From positions 11,057 to 43,320 of the forward strand of contig DICP01000018.1 in assembly GCA_002417685.1 (NCBI GenBank): DNA of 32,264 nucleotides, given 5' to 3'. The stretch comes from Candidatus Mesolinea sp. UBA5823 (GTDB lineage Bacteria > Chloroflexota > Anaerolineae > Anaerolineales > Anaerolineaceae). The number at the start of each line of letters is the position of its first letter. Within the stretch, counting starts at the first letter, position 1. A program made the translations under genes and the position numbers. Positions 1 to 8,521 of this stretch are shown here, one piece after another. Below the pieces are notes generated by a model, which did not search any database, was not told where the DNA came from, and saw only the letters and a program-made list of their open reading frames with translations.

Positions 1-528
1 AATCCGCTCAACATATATGGTCAGACCAAACTGGAAGGCGAGCAGGCTATACAATCTGTTGGCGGCGCGTATCTCATCCTGCGCACCAGCTGGGTTTACT
101 CGATGCGCCAAGGTGGCTTTGTTTCCAAAGTCCTGCAATGGGCGCGGGACCAAGAAGTGTTGCGCGTGGTTGATGACCAGATTAGCAGCCCCACTTGGGC
201 GCGCATGCTTGCCGAAGCGACCGCTTTGGTCCTTGCCCAAGGGCGGGACGACCCGGCGGGTTATATCAGCGAGAAAGCCGGGCTTTATCACTTAGCTGGC
301 TCCGGCGCTTGCAGCCGGTATGAATGGGCGCAAGCCATCCTGGAGCTGGACCCCAAGAAGAGTGAGCACAAGGTGCAGCAGCTACTGCCCGCCAAGAGCA
401 GCCAGTTCCCCACGCCGGCGGAGCGTCCGCTGGTATCCGTGCTGGATTGTGGGAAATTTGAGCGGGTTTTCGGCTTGCGGCTGCCTGAGTGGGGGGAATC
501 ATTACAGTTGGCGATGGATAAGGGGTAA
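1..528 (+). CDS. rfbD: dTDP-4-dehydrorhamnose reductase, C-terminal part (5' end outside window)
   Basis: Reading frame 1 is open from the first base to a TAA at 526-528, so the gene enters from the left and only about 175 C-terminal residues are present. The visible start reads NPLNIYGQTKLEGEQ, which contains the Tyr-x-x-x-Lys catalytic pair of short-chain dehydrogenases (Y6 and K10 of the fragment). It is followed by LRTSWVYS and DDQISSPTW, both typical of RmlD/RfbD. This enzyme performs the last step of dTDP-L-rhamnose synthesis, an NAD(P)H-dependent reduction in the cytoplasm. Its place ahead of glycosyltransferase genes fits supply of rhamnose for a surface polysaccharide. An in-frame ATG at 103 is internal, not the start. 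The rest of the rhamnose pathway is not in the window. Confidence 0.92.
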   Translation, partial: NPLNIYGQTKLEGEQAIQSVGGAYLILRTSWVYSMRQGGFVSKVLQWARDQEVLRVVDDQISSPTWARMLAEATALVLAQGRDDPAGYISEKAGLYHLAGSGACSRYEWAQAILELDPKKSEHKVQQLLPAKSSQFPTPAERPLVSVLDCGKFERVFGLRLPEWGESLQLAMDKG

Positions 529-570
529 TATGATTATTGCAAAGTACACTTATAAAACGATGAGATAAAA

Positions 571-1971
571 ATGACCATCGATCGCATCGCATTTTTTACA
601 TATAGCCAAGATGTTTCCGCATTGGAACAATATCGTATTGTAAGTCCGCTAAAGCACGCAGGAATAGACATCGTTCCTGGAATTCGTGACGGCAAGCTAT
701 TATTGGAAAGCATCAACGAAGCGCCTCTTATTCTGTTTCAGCGAGATTTTTCACGCAGTTTTTCGGACTATCTTCAAGTATTAGAACATGCTCACTTCAT
801 GGGCAAGCCCGTCGTTTTGGATTTAGATGATCATCTTTTGGCTTTACCCCAATATCACCCTGATCGGATTTCAGGTTACTATGCCGACGGATTAGCAGCT
901 TTCTTGCATGCTCTGATTAACGTAGATGCAATTACGGTTACAACACATATCCTTCGAGAAGCGCTGCTACCTTACAATCCTCATATCTATGTGCTTCCCA
1001 ATTACCTAGACAATGAATGGTGGCATTTTCGTGAGTCAAAGTTAACCACTAATCAATTTCCGGTTCGCATTCTATTTGTTGGAACGCCAACTCACAAGCC
1101 TGATTTAGAATTAATTGCGGAACCACTCGCACAAATTTCTCAAAAATACCGAGCAGACGTATCATTTTGTTTTTATGGTGCAGAGCCCCCTGAAATCCTC
1201 TCTAACCACCCTAACGTAACCTATATACCTTTGCAAACTTATGATTTTCAGAAATTTATTTCGTATTCTCTACAATTAGAAGCTGACATTGCCATTGCAC
1301 CTTTAGAAAATAATCTTTTTAATTGTTGTAAAAGTTCCATTAAATACTTCGAATATACCGCATTAGGCTTGCCTGGGGTGTTTTCTGCGCTCCCACCTTA
1401 CGCTGAGGTGGTGCAAGATGGCGAGAATGGTTTTTTAGCTGCCACTCCGGAGGAGTGGGAACGCAAGTTGGAGCTGCTGATCGAGAGCCCAGAGCTGCGT
1501 TTGCAGTTTGCTCAGAAGGCACAGCAACGAGTGCAGCAAAACTGGCTGATTCAGGATCATGCCAATGAATGGCAGGAAGTCTACGATCAAATTATCACTC
1601 TTGGCGTGCAACAAGCTCAAGTTGAGCCAAATATCAATTTAGCGATCACTGCACTTGCTAGCCAACTAGAGGAATATCACAATTTAGTAAACCTCGGGAT
1701 GCTAAATCTTAAGGATGAGCAGATACAAAACCTTTCTGTTGAAAATAAAGCCTTACACCAAAAGTTGACTGAAAGCTTAAAGAATATCAATCTCAAAGAT
1801 GAGGCGATACAAAAGCTTTCTGCCGATATAAATCTCAGAGATGAGCAGATACAAAAGCTTTCGGTTGAAAATGAGAGCTTACAACTTGAGATTGTGGATT
1901 ATACTTCCAGCACCAGCTGGAAAATAACCCGCCCATTGCGCCGCCTCTCGCGCCTGGTGAGGAGAAAGTAA
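571..1971 (+). CDS. Glycosyltransferase (GT4-like) with C-terminal coiled-coil tail
   Basis: This 466-residue protein probably transfers a sugar from a nucleotide donor during surface glycan assembly. Residues about 165-335 form a GT-B C-terminal donor domain: RILFVGTPTHKPDLE, then KSSIKYFEYTALGLPGVFS, then a VQDGENGFLA stretch of the kind found in GT4 enzymes. The N-terminal 160 residues resemble the acceptor-side Rossmann half. From about 375 to 445 there are three copies of a heptad-like unit (LKDEQIQNLSVEN, LKDEAIQKLSAD, LRDEQIQKLSVEN), predicting a coiled coil. The protein ends with SSTSWKITRPLR and basic residues, a tail I have seen on other polysaccharide glycosyltransferases. The start ATG at 571 lies 42 bases after rfbD. 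The stop overlaps the next start (TAATG), implying translational coupling. Acceptor and sugar cannot be told from sequence. Confidence 0.85.
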   Translation: MTIDRIAFFTYSQDVSALEQYRIVSPLKHAGIDIVPGIRDGKLLLESINEAPLILFQRDFSRSFSDYLQVLEHAHFMGKPVVLDLDDHLLALPQYHPDRISGYYADGLAAFLHALINVDAITVTTHILREALLPYNPHIYVLPNYLDNEWWHFRESKLTTNQFPVRILFVGTPTHKPDLELIAEPLAQISQKYRADVSFCFYGAEPPEILSNHPNVTYIPLQTYDFQKFISYSLQLEADIAIAPLENNLFNCCKSSIKYFEYTALGLPGVFSALPPYAEVVQDGENGFLAATPEEWERKLELLIESPELRLQFAQKAQQRVQQNWLIQDHANEWQEVYDQIITLGVQQAQVEPNINLAITALASQLEEYHNLVNLGMLNLKDEQIQNLSVENKALHQKLTESLKNINLKDEAIQKLSADINLRDEQIQKLSVENESLQLEIVDYTSSTSWKITRPLRRLSRLVRRK

Positions 1972-4451
1972 TGTTAACCAACCTAAGAGATTATTTTGCA
2001 ATCAAGCATAGCGGTTTGTTTGATGAGAAATATTACCTTCTTCATAACCCAGATGTCCGCCGTGGAGATATCGACCCACTGACGCATTTTGTAAAATATG
2101 GTTGGAAAGAAGGGCGAAATCCGTCAGAAAATTTTGAAATCCAACATTATTTACAATCCAAACCAGAGCTGCTTTCAGCCAATGTGAACCCTCTGCTGGA
2201 TTATCTCCGGTCAGGCACGAGAGCAGAAACCCAACCAAGTTCTCCTTCCAGAGCAGCTGCAGAATTGACTCAATCCAAACGACTCCAACGCAAGATTAGG
2301 AATGGATGGAAGGTCCTCCAATATTACGGCTTATCTGAAATCTTTAAGCGCCTCCAAGCAAAGATATTCGGAACGAAGAAAATGACGCAGGGCAACCAAA
2401 ACACTTTCAACCTGCTGGATCCTCTCAATGTGTTAACGCTTGACCGCCAGCAGTTCGCTCCAAAAGTATCGGTAATTGTCCCCAATTACAACCACGAAGC
2501 TTATCTCCGGCAACGCTTAGATTCGATTTATGGGCAAACCTATCAGAATATCGAAGTGATCCTGCTGGATGACTGTTCCATCGATGGCAGCCCAGCAATC
2601 CTCAAAGCTTACCAGGAAAAATATCCGCAAATCACACGCTGCGATTTCAATGCAGCTAACACAGGCAGTCCCTTTGCTCAGTGGAAAAAGGGTATTGCCT
2701 TAGCGACGGGTGATCTGGTGTGGATTGCTGAGAGCGATGACTTTTGTGAACCAGATTTCCTGGAAAAATTGGTGCTCTTTTTTACTGATGAATCGATTTT
2801 GCTTAGCTACGCCAATACGGTGTTCGTGGATGATGCGGGCAAGCGGCACCCCTTTGCCTTCGATACGTATGTTGCGCAGATTGACCCGCAGCACTGGCAA
2901 GCTTCTTACATCGAAACCGCCCATAATGAAGTCAATCGAGCTCTGGGCTTGCTCAACACCATCCCTAACGTAAGCAGTGTTCTTTTTCGCCGGCCGGAAA
3001 GCCGCGTGCCCCTTTTTGAGGACCCTGAATGGCCAGCGATGAAGGTTTGTGGTGATTGGGTTTTCTATCTGCACCTCTTACGTGGTGGAAGGTTGGCTTT
3101 TTGCCGAGATACGACGAGTTATTTTCGTATTCACGAAACAGGCACATCCAAGATTGCCCAAATCCAGGAATACTACTACCGCGAGCATAAAGTCGTGGCA
3201 CAAACGGTAGCCAGGCTCTATAAGGTACCTGATGAACTGCTTCGAAGGCTTGAGCTGCGCCTGAGGCAATACTATTTGGAAAATATGCCTAATAGCAGCG
3301 TGGATAAGTTTCAGGAGTTATTCGACCTTGACCGCGTATTGGCTTGCAAACAGGAGCGGCTGCCCAATGTCATGATTGCAACGTACGCCTTTTCTTATGG
3401 GGGCGGGGAGATCTTTCCGATCCGCCTGGCGAACGCCTTAGCTGAAAATGGCACTGCAGTGACGATTTACAATGGCAACCAGGAACCTACTGACCCAGGT
3501 GTGCGGGGGATGTTGCACCCACAGATTGCGGTGTTCAACCATTCCCCTAACCTCAACGTGCCTTTGGTGCTAAAGGAAATGGGCATCGAAGTTGTGCATA
3601 CACACCACGCTTCCATGGAAAACCTTTTCGGGGTTTGGAAACTATCTTATCCTTCACTGAAAATCAAGCACATCGCCACTATGCACGGCATGTACGAGAT
3701 GATGGGTGAAGATTTCCTCGCAAACACGAAAAACATCCTCGCTGCGGTAGATAATTGGGTTTATCTAACGGAAAAAAACCTGGAACCCTTCAAGCAGCAC
3801 GGATTTTATTCTGAAGATAAATTCAGCCATATTGATAATGGGATGCCTGTACCGAATATAAAAGAAATAGATTTAAGCCCCTATCGCATCAATAAAGATT
3901 CTTTCACGATGTGTCTAGTAAGCCGGGCATTACCAGAAAAAGGGTGGAAGGAAGCCGCCCTGGCAGTGAGCACCGCCCGCAAACGTACCAACAAAGACCT
4001 TCATTTGCTATTGATAGGCGAAGGTGTTGTCTATAACATTCTAAGGCGGGATTCGTTGCCAGATTATGTGCACCTTTTAGGTTTCCGGAAAAATGTGGAC
4101 GATTTCCTGGCTGTCTCACAGTTAGTGCTGATACCCTCCTATTTTAAGGGGGAGAGCTTCCCCTTAGTCTTGATTCAATCTTTCATGGTGGAAGTGCCGG
4201 TGATTGCCACGCGAATTGGGGAAATAGAAAGGATGATGACACTAGATAGCCAGCACAAAGGGGGTATCCTCATTGATTTAAAAGATGGGAAAGTGGATCC
4301 AGATGACCTTACCGAAGCCATCATAAAAATGGTGACCGATCAGAATTTTTATAATGAATGTAAAAGTTCTGTGCGGCTTCTAAAAGAGCGGTTTGATATA
4401 AACAACGTGGCGAAAAACTATTTAGCACTTTATAAGAATGCATTGGAATAA
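1971..4451 (+). CDS. Bifunctional glycosyltransferase: N-terminal repeats, GT2 domain, GT4 domain
   Basis: This 826-residue fusion likely adds two sugars in succession to a surface polysaccharide. Residues 1-90 hold two copies of a short module (FDEKYYLLHNPDV...YGWKEGRNPS, then QHYLQSKPEL...LRSG) often found fused to glycosyltransferases. A GT2 domain begins near 163 (KVSVIVPNYNHEAYL, LLDDCSIDGS), with its metal-binding acidic pair D256-D257 in WIAESDDF. From about 464 a GT4 domain follows (YAFSYGGGEIFPIRLANAL, SRALPEKGWKEA, LLIGEG, LLGFRKNVDDFLA). In the usual E-x7-E motif the first glutamate is present (E728 in GESFPLVLIQ) but the second position is glutamine, so GT4 activity is uncertain. 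The ATG overlaps the preceding stop by one base. Substrates are unknown. Confidence 0.87.
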   Translation: MLTNLRDYFAIKHSGLFDEKYYLLHNPDVRRGDIDPLTHFVKYGWKEGRNPSENFEIQHYLQSKPELLSANVNPLLDYLRSGTRAETQPSSPSRAAAELTQSKRLQRKIRNGWKVLQYYGLSEIFKRLQAKIFGTKKMTQGNQNTFNLLDPLNVLTLDRQQFAPKVSVIVPNYNHEAYLRQRLDSIYGQTYQNIEVILLDDCSIDGSPAILKAYQEKYPQITRCDFNAANTGSPFAQWKKGIALATGDLVWIAESDDFCEPDFLEKLVLFFTDESILLSYANTVFVDDAGKRHPFAFDTYVAQIDPQHWQASYIETAHNEVNRALGLLNTIPNVSSVLFRRPESRVPLFEDPEWPAMKVCGDWVFYLHLLRGGRLAFCRDTTSYFRIHETGTSKIAQIQEYYYREHKVVAQTVARLYKVPDELLRRLELRLRQYYLENMPNSSVDKFQELFDLDRVLACKQERLPNVMIATYAFSYGGGEIFPIRLANALAENGTAVTIYNGNQEPTDPGVRGMLHPQIAVFNHSPNLNVPLVLKEMGIEVVHTHHASMENLFGVWKLSYPSLKIKHIATMHGMYEMMGEDFLANTKNILAAVDNWVYLTEKNLEPFKQHGFYSEDKFSHIDNGMPVPNIKEIDLSPYRINKDSFTMCLVSRALPEKGWKEAALAVSTARKRTNKDLHLLLIGEGVVYNILRRDSLPDYVHLLGFRKNVDDFLAVSQLVLIPSYFKGESFPLVLIQSFMVEVPVIATRIGEIERMMTLDSQHKGGILIDLKDGKVDPDDLTEAIIKMVTDQNFYNECKSSVRLLKERFDINNVAKNYLALYKNALE

Positions 4452-4484
4452 AAATTTAGTGAGAATAAATGTGGTTATGAAAAT

Positions 4485-4514
4485 ATCATTTTCTCATCAT
4501 CATGAGGAAATGAT
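4485..4514 (+). terminator. Long hairpin after the GT2-GT4 gene, possible terminator
   Basis: Bases 4485-4497 and 4502-4514 pair over 13 positions around a four-base loop; the only non-Watson-Crick pair is a G-U wobble (4492/4507). It starts 33 bases after the stop of the GT2-GT4 gene. No T-run follows, so it is not a classic intrinsic terminator. It could be a factor-dependent terminator, an mRNA stabiliser or a repeat remnant. Confidence 0.45.
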
Positions 4515-4618
4515 TATGGTATCTCATAAGCGAAATCGATACATCAGTTCAAAGAAGTTAGTGCAAATGGGAGTTCGATCCGCAAAGTAATCTGCATAAT
4601 ATCAAATTCTCATTTGTT

Positions 4619-4627
4619 TGATATAAT
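4619..4627 (+). promoter_or_regulatory. Extended -10 promoter for the sulfatase-like gene
   Basis: TGATATAAT is a perfect -10 hexamer (4622-4627) with the extended TGn element. No good -35 hexamer was found at the right distance, as is common for extended -10 promoters. Transcription would begin near 4634, leaving a short leader with GGAG at 4640-4643, nine bases before the GTG start at 4653. Confidence 0.5.
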
Positions 4628-4652
4628 CTAGCCTGATATGGAGAAAATGTAA

Positions 4653-6104
4653 GTGAATAAGAAAAATCTAGTTTTATCGATTCTATCAGTTGTGTGCGTT
4701 ATACTATTTCCTTGTTTCTTTCTCTATCTTCAGAACACAGGAATAGCGATTTTTAGTGATTTTTTGAATGTTGCCGGGAAATTTTTATTAGTTGGTCTTT
4801 CCTTGCTCGGCTTGAGTTACCTCATATTTCGTAAAATTGAGAAGGCTGCCTTATTCAGTAATGTTACTCTGCTCTTTCTATTATATTTTGCACTGATCGA
4901 AAAAGCTATTGTTGATAAGTTCCCTATGCTTTATTACTGGCATATCGCGTTAATTTGTTTGTTTTTAATTTTCCAGATTGGTTACTTAATCTACAATAAA
5001 GTAAATTTGAAGCTTGCCAATCAGATTAATCAGGTTTTTCTATTTATTTTCGCTGGTTTGATTTTATTTAACGGTATTATTTCTGTCCCTAAAGTGCTCC
5101 AAGCAGCATCAAACAAGCCACAGGAAGAAACCCATGAGAATGTAGAACAAGCAAACGTCGTCAATAATGACCCTCAAAAAGAACTACCCAATATTTATTA
5201 TTTTATTTTTGATGAGTATGCAGGTTTCGATAGCATTCAGAGATATTGCAATTATGACAACAGCGCCTTCTTTGATACCCTGGAGGATATGGGATTTGTT
5301 GTATCAAGGCATTCATTAAACTATACCAATGATACTTATACTGAGATCCCGAATCTATTGCAGTTGAACAGAATTAATAGCCCTTCAATGACGAAAGCAG
5401 ATAAACAAAGCACTGCAAGTAACCCGTTCTTACTGCAACTCATGAAAGAACATGGTTACACAATAAACGTACTTGATATGTATAGTTTTATTGATTTAGC
5501 TGTTGTTGATCTTTATTGGGATCCCCATTTTGTTACAACCCATGGATCGTTAGAATCATATGTTGTCAAGAATACATTTTATTATCCATTTTATGATCTT
5601 GATGGCTATGATAGAGAGATAAGGCACAGGTTAAATGCTTTTAAGTATTCTGAAGAGTCGAGTAAGATGGCAGACTCCAATCTATTCACCCTTGGTATGT
5701 TCTGGTTTCCTCATGAGCCATTTATATTCGATGAAAATGGCAATAAGACAAACGATGCTGATCATTCAAACCTTCGCGATATAGAACCATATCTGGCGCA
5801 ATACAAGTACGCATCAAAAAAAATAATTGAATTAGCCACTGAAATTATTAAGAATGATCCGAATTCAATCATTATTTTGCAATCCGATCATGGATATCGT
5901 TATCCTGATTTCTTAAAAAACCTGTATGGTATAGATATTTATGATATGGATGTCGAGTCACTTTACATGCGCAACATACTCAATGCTGTTTATTATCAAG
6001 GTCAGAACATTGATATAGATAATTATTCAGGAATAAATACCTTGAGAACGGTATTAAATAAATTACTGAATGCTAATTTTGAATTGATCGAACAGCCTAA
6101 ATAA
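4653..6104 (+). CDS. Membrane-anchored sulfatase/alkaline-phosphatase superfamily protein
   Basis: This 483-residue protein has about five N-terminal membrane helices within residues 1-150, then a large domain likely outside the membrane. That domain begins PNIYYFIFDEYAG, with D187 as a probable metal ligand. A candidate nucleophile threonine lies in NYTNDTYTEIP (T228 region), and SDHGYR (D412, H413) supplies the distal metal-binding pair. There is no Cys/Ser-x-Pro-x-Arg signature, so it is not a formylglycine sulfatase. The architecture is closer to the transferases that move phosphoglycerol or phosphoethanolamine onto glycans. The GTG start is supported by GGAG nine bases upstream and an extended -10 promoter. 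The coding DNA is much more AT-rich than most flanking genes, which suggests transfer. A role in decorating the local polysaccharide is inferred. Confidence 0.75.
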   Translation: MNKKNLVLSILSVVCVILFPCFFLYLQNTGIAIFSDFLNVAGKFLLVGLSLLGLSYLIFRKIEKAALFSNVTLLFLLYFALIEKAIVDKFPMLYYWHIALICLFLIFQIGYLIYNKVNLKLANQINQVFLFIFAGLILFNGIISVPKVLQAASNKPQEETHENVEQANVVNNDPQKELPNIYYFIFDEYAGFDSIQRYCNYDNSAFFDTLEDMGFVVSRHSLNYTNDTYTEIPNLLQLNRINSPSMTKADKQSTASNPFLLQLMKEHGYTINVLDMYSFIDLAVVDLYWDPHFVTTHGSLESYVVKNTFYYPFYDLDGYDREIRHRLNAFKYSEESSKMADSNLFTLGMFWFPHEPFIFDENGNKTNDADHSNLRDIEPYLAQYKYASKKIIELATEIIKNDPNSIIILQSDHGYRYPDFLKNLYGIDIYDMDVESLYMRNILNAVYYQGQNIDIDNYSGINTLRTVLNKLLNANFELIEQPK

Positions 6105-6122
6105 GTTCATGAGATCTATGCT

Positions 6123-6653
6123 ATGAAAAAAATTAAAAACCCCGCTTACTGGTTAATCACAATTTTATTGCTTCTGCTTTTTGTCTTTGCGAATGACATT
6201 GCCTTAGCCATACCTTTAAAAGAAACATATCAATTAAAGAAAATTGAGCTAAATAAATACAATGAATTTGCAAAAAACTTTGACTTAAAAATCGAGTCTA
6301 TTTATACAAAACAAGACATATTTATTACGACTGAAATTAGTGGGTATGCCCTAATTCAGCCTGATCAGGCTAGTCCTAATAAGGCCATAAAACTGGTATT
6401 CTCTTCAGATGACAAACGCTACGAAGTTGATGCGTCCATAATTGATAGATTTAATCTAAACTCCTTATATCGTAATAAAGGTATTGTCGGTATCAATCAT
6501 GGCTTCATTACGCGATTTTCGCCATTAAAAATGGAAAACGGAGTCTATAAACTGTATATTTATTGTTATGAAAACGAAAACACAATTGGGTTCATGGATA
6601 CAAATCGATATTTCGAGAAGACCTATCGTACTTTCAAAGAGGTGAAGAAATAA
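6123..6653 (+). CDS. Exported hypothetical protein with N-terminal signal/anchor
   Basis: I do not recognise this 176-residue protein. Residues 1-10 are basic, residues 11-29 are strongly hydrophobic (AYWLITILLLLLFVFAND), and the sequence after AIP is polar. This indicates a signal peptide or a single membrane anchor with about 145 exported residues. The exported part is rich in Lys, Asn and Tyr, has one cysteine (in YIYCYENEN) and shows alternating beta-like patterns (IFITTEISGYALIQ, GVYKLYIYCYENENTIGF). It lies 18 bases after the sulfatase-like gene and shares its AT-rich composition, so the two are probably cotranscribed and transferred together. It may serve as a partner or accessory of the upstream enzyme, but only context supports that. 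Confidence 0.6.
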   Translation: MKKIKNPAYWLITILLLLLFVFANDIALAIPLKETYQLKKIELNKYNEFAKNFDLKIESIYTKQDIFITTEISGYALIQPDQASPNKAIKLVFSSDDKRYEVDASIIDRFNLNSLYRNKGIVGINHGFITRFSPLKMENGVYKLYIYCYENENTIGFMDTNRYFEKTYRTFKEVKK

Positions 6654-6723
6654 CCACGGCACCGTTTAGAAGCGTCAAACCTATTTTAAAGCTCCGTTGC
6701 ACCTTTCATTAAAGAGCTCATTA

Positions 6724-6745
6724 AAGGGCTGAGAAATCAGCCCTT
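6724..6745 (+). terminator. Perfect 9-bp hairpin with GAAA tetraloop
   Basis: Bases 6724-6732 (AAGGGCTGA) pair perfectly with 6737-6745 (TCAGCCCTT) around a GAAA tetraloop. It sits 70 bases after the exported-protein gene and before the next gene, a natural terminator position. The following bases (GTCAGTTAATAAAA) lack a T-run, so termination would be weak or factor-dependent. Confidence 0.5.
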
Positions 6746-6827
6746 GTCAGTTAATAAAACTGAATCCGGATGAGAATAGGGTTAGTTGATTTATAATATT
6801 AAACAATCTCACTACGTTGATGCATCT

Positions 6828-8216
6828 ATGTCTAAAACAGAAACCGCAGTATCTAATAGCAACTCACGCAAAGCTCAAAAAGTGGTTTTGGCGTGCATAC
6901 TGCTTGCCTTTGCCATAGCTTCTATTTATGTGGCCCTCAATCTCGCCGAGGGCATCGTCCCAGACGAAAAGGCACACTTCATCTTCTCTAAAGTCTATGC
7001 CAGCACCTGGGGTATCCCACCTGATTCGCCTGAAACGTATGAGCTGGGTTGGTACATTGCCCATAACCCCTTCCTCTATCACTGGATTAATGGCCGCATT
7101 ATCAATCTGGTTCAGGTAATTAGCCCAACGGCGAGTGATTGGGATCTTTTAATTGTGCTGAGGCTTACAAGTGTGCTTTATTCGCTCGGTACACTCTATT
7201 TTTGTTATCTCCTTGCCAAAGAGCTAATCCGCAAGCCTTGGTGGCCACTCTTGCCGGTATTTTTGCTGGCTAATACGCTGATGTTCACATTTCTCTCAGG
7301 CGGGGTAAACTATGACAACTTAGTGAATTTGCTGTGCATAGCGGGGCTATATTTCCTCGTACGCGTGTTTACTGGCAAAGATTTCATCACGAATTCCTTG
7401 GCTTGGTTGGTTTTTATGTACGTTGGCTGCTTGTCTAAGTACACTGTTCTACCATTGGCACTCTTCAGCTTCATCGCTTGGTTGGTATTTACATTGCGCC
7501 AGCGCAAAGCTATCTTTCCGCTCCCCAAACTTACCAAAGGACAGACGGCTCTGCTAATTATTCTTATCTTCCTTATTGGCGGGAATTTGGCGATCTATGG
7601 CTATAACCTCGTGGTCTACCATGCGGTGCTGCCCTCTTGCGCTGATCTTCTACAACCGGAACAGTGCGCTTTGAGCCCATTTCACATCCGCTGGGAAAAA
7701 TATGGCTTAGGCCACAGGATGACCTTGATTGAAAGCATTCAAGCCGGTCATCCTGATCCAGTAACATATTTTGTTGAATTCTGGATCAAAGATATGCTGA
7801 CCAAAACTTATGGCATATTGGGGCATAAAACTTACTATCCGGCACACATTATCACTTTCTACCGGTTATTTTACTTAGGCGTGCTGCTGCTGGCTGCCCG
7901 CTATTGGCGACGCCCACCTTATGCCATTTGGAGCGCGGTTTTTATCATTTTAGGATACAGCCTGGTGGTTTTTTTGACCAATTACAACAGCGAACTGACT
8001 TATGGGTTCAAGCATTTCGCTCTGCAAGGCCGCTACCTTTTCCCCATTATTGGGCTTGTCTACGGCTTGGTCGGATATACCCAGAGCCAAATCAAAAACC
8101 GAACCGTGCAATTGGTGGTGCTCGCACTAACATTAATTTTGTTCTTTGTGGGTGGACCGATTAAATTCATCACGCGCTATGAAGGCGTGTTTTCCACCTG
8201 GTTCCTTCCCCATTAG
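6828..8216 (+). CDS. Polytopic GT-C type membrane protein (DUF2142/PMT-like)
   Basis: About 462 residues with some ten membrane helices. The first extracytoplasmic loop reads EGIVPDEKAHFIF (D46, E47, H50), the acidic signature of lipid-linked GT-C glycosyltransferases, and most resembles the DUF2142 group. Such enzymes use polyprenyl-phosphate sugars outside the membrane to modify glycans or proteins. The start is ambiguous: a TTG at 6786 would add 14 residues, but a TATAAT at 6792-6797 lies just after it and would give a transcript starting near 6804. I therefore prefer the ATG at 6828, although no clear Shine-Dalgarno sequence precedes it. The gene is less AT-rich than the preceding pair and ends at 8216 facing a - strand fragment. 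Confidence 0.75.
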   Translation: MSKTETAVSNSNSRKAQKVVLACILLAFAIASIYVALNLAEGIVPDEKAHFIFSKVYASTWGIPPDSPETYELGWYIAHNPFLYHWINGRIINLVQVISPTASDWDLLIVLRLTSVLYSLGTLYFCYLLAKELIRKPWWPLLPVFLLANTLMFTFLSGGVNYDNLVNLLCIAGLYFLVRVFTGKDFITNSLAWLVFMYVGCLSKYTVLPLALFSFIAWLVFTLRQRKAIFPLPKLTKGQTALLIILIFLIGGNLAIYGYNLVVYHAVLPSCADLLQPEQCALSPFHIRWEKYGLGHRMTLIESIQAGHPDPVTYFVEFWIKDMLTKTYGILGHKTYYPAHIITFYRLFYLGVLLLAARYWRRPPYAIWSAVFIILGYSLVVFLTNYNSELTYGFKHFALQGRYLFPIIGLVYGLVGYTQSQIKNRTVQLVVLALTLILFFVGGPIKFITRYEGVFSTWFLPH

Positions 8217-8227
8217 GATCAAAATAT

Positions 8228-8521
8228 CTATTCTTGACCCTCTGTTGTCGATTCATCCGGCAGCGTCGGCTCTGAAGGTGTATTAGCTAGGCGCTTCCTC
8301 CGGGCTGAGCGCAATGCCATATATCTGCCACCCCCAAGGACGATGACCACAGGGATCAGCCAGAAAGGATTGAAGCCCGCGCCAAGCCCAAGCAGGGTCG
8401 GCTCGGGGGTGGCAGTGCTGGTAGGGCTGGGCAGCAGCGTGGGGGTAGGGGAGCTCGTCAAAGTCGGACTGGGTATTGGTGTGGGGGTGACTGGTGTGAG
8501 TGTGGGTGTTATGGTTGCCAC
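8228..8521 (-). pseudogene. Thr/Pro-rich fragment with a C-terminal membrane segment, probable gene remnant
   Basis: The frame encodes up to 97 residues: a Thr/Pro/Ser stretch of about 43 residues, a hydrophobic segment (FNPFWLIPVVIVLGGG), a basic patch (RSARRKR) and an acidic tail. This is how a surface protein anchored by its C-terminus ends, but no folded N-terminal domain is present. The only start is a GTG at 8521, directly preceded in frame by TTG-like and TAA codons. Further upstream on the same strand, to about 8640, weak Thr/Pro/Leu-rich coding pattern continues in shifted frames broken by stops. It reads best as the eroded 3' end of a larger gene. A small real gene cannot be excluded. 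Confidence 0.45.

Noticed and set aside
4653..6104. Classical formylglycine sulfatase acting on sulfated glycan
   Set aside because: The Cys/Ser-x-Pro-x-Arg motif is missing; a threonine-nucleophile transferase type fits better.
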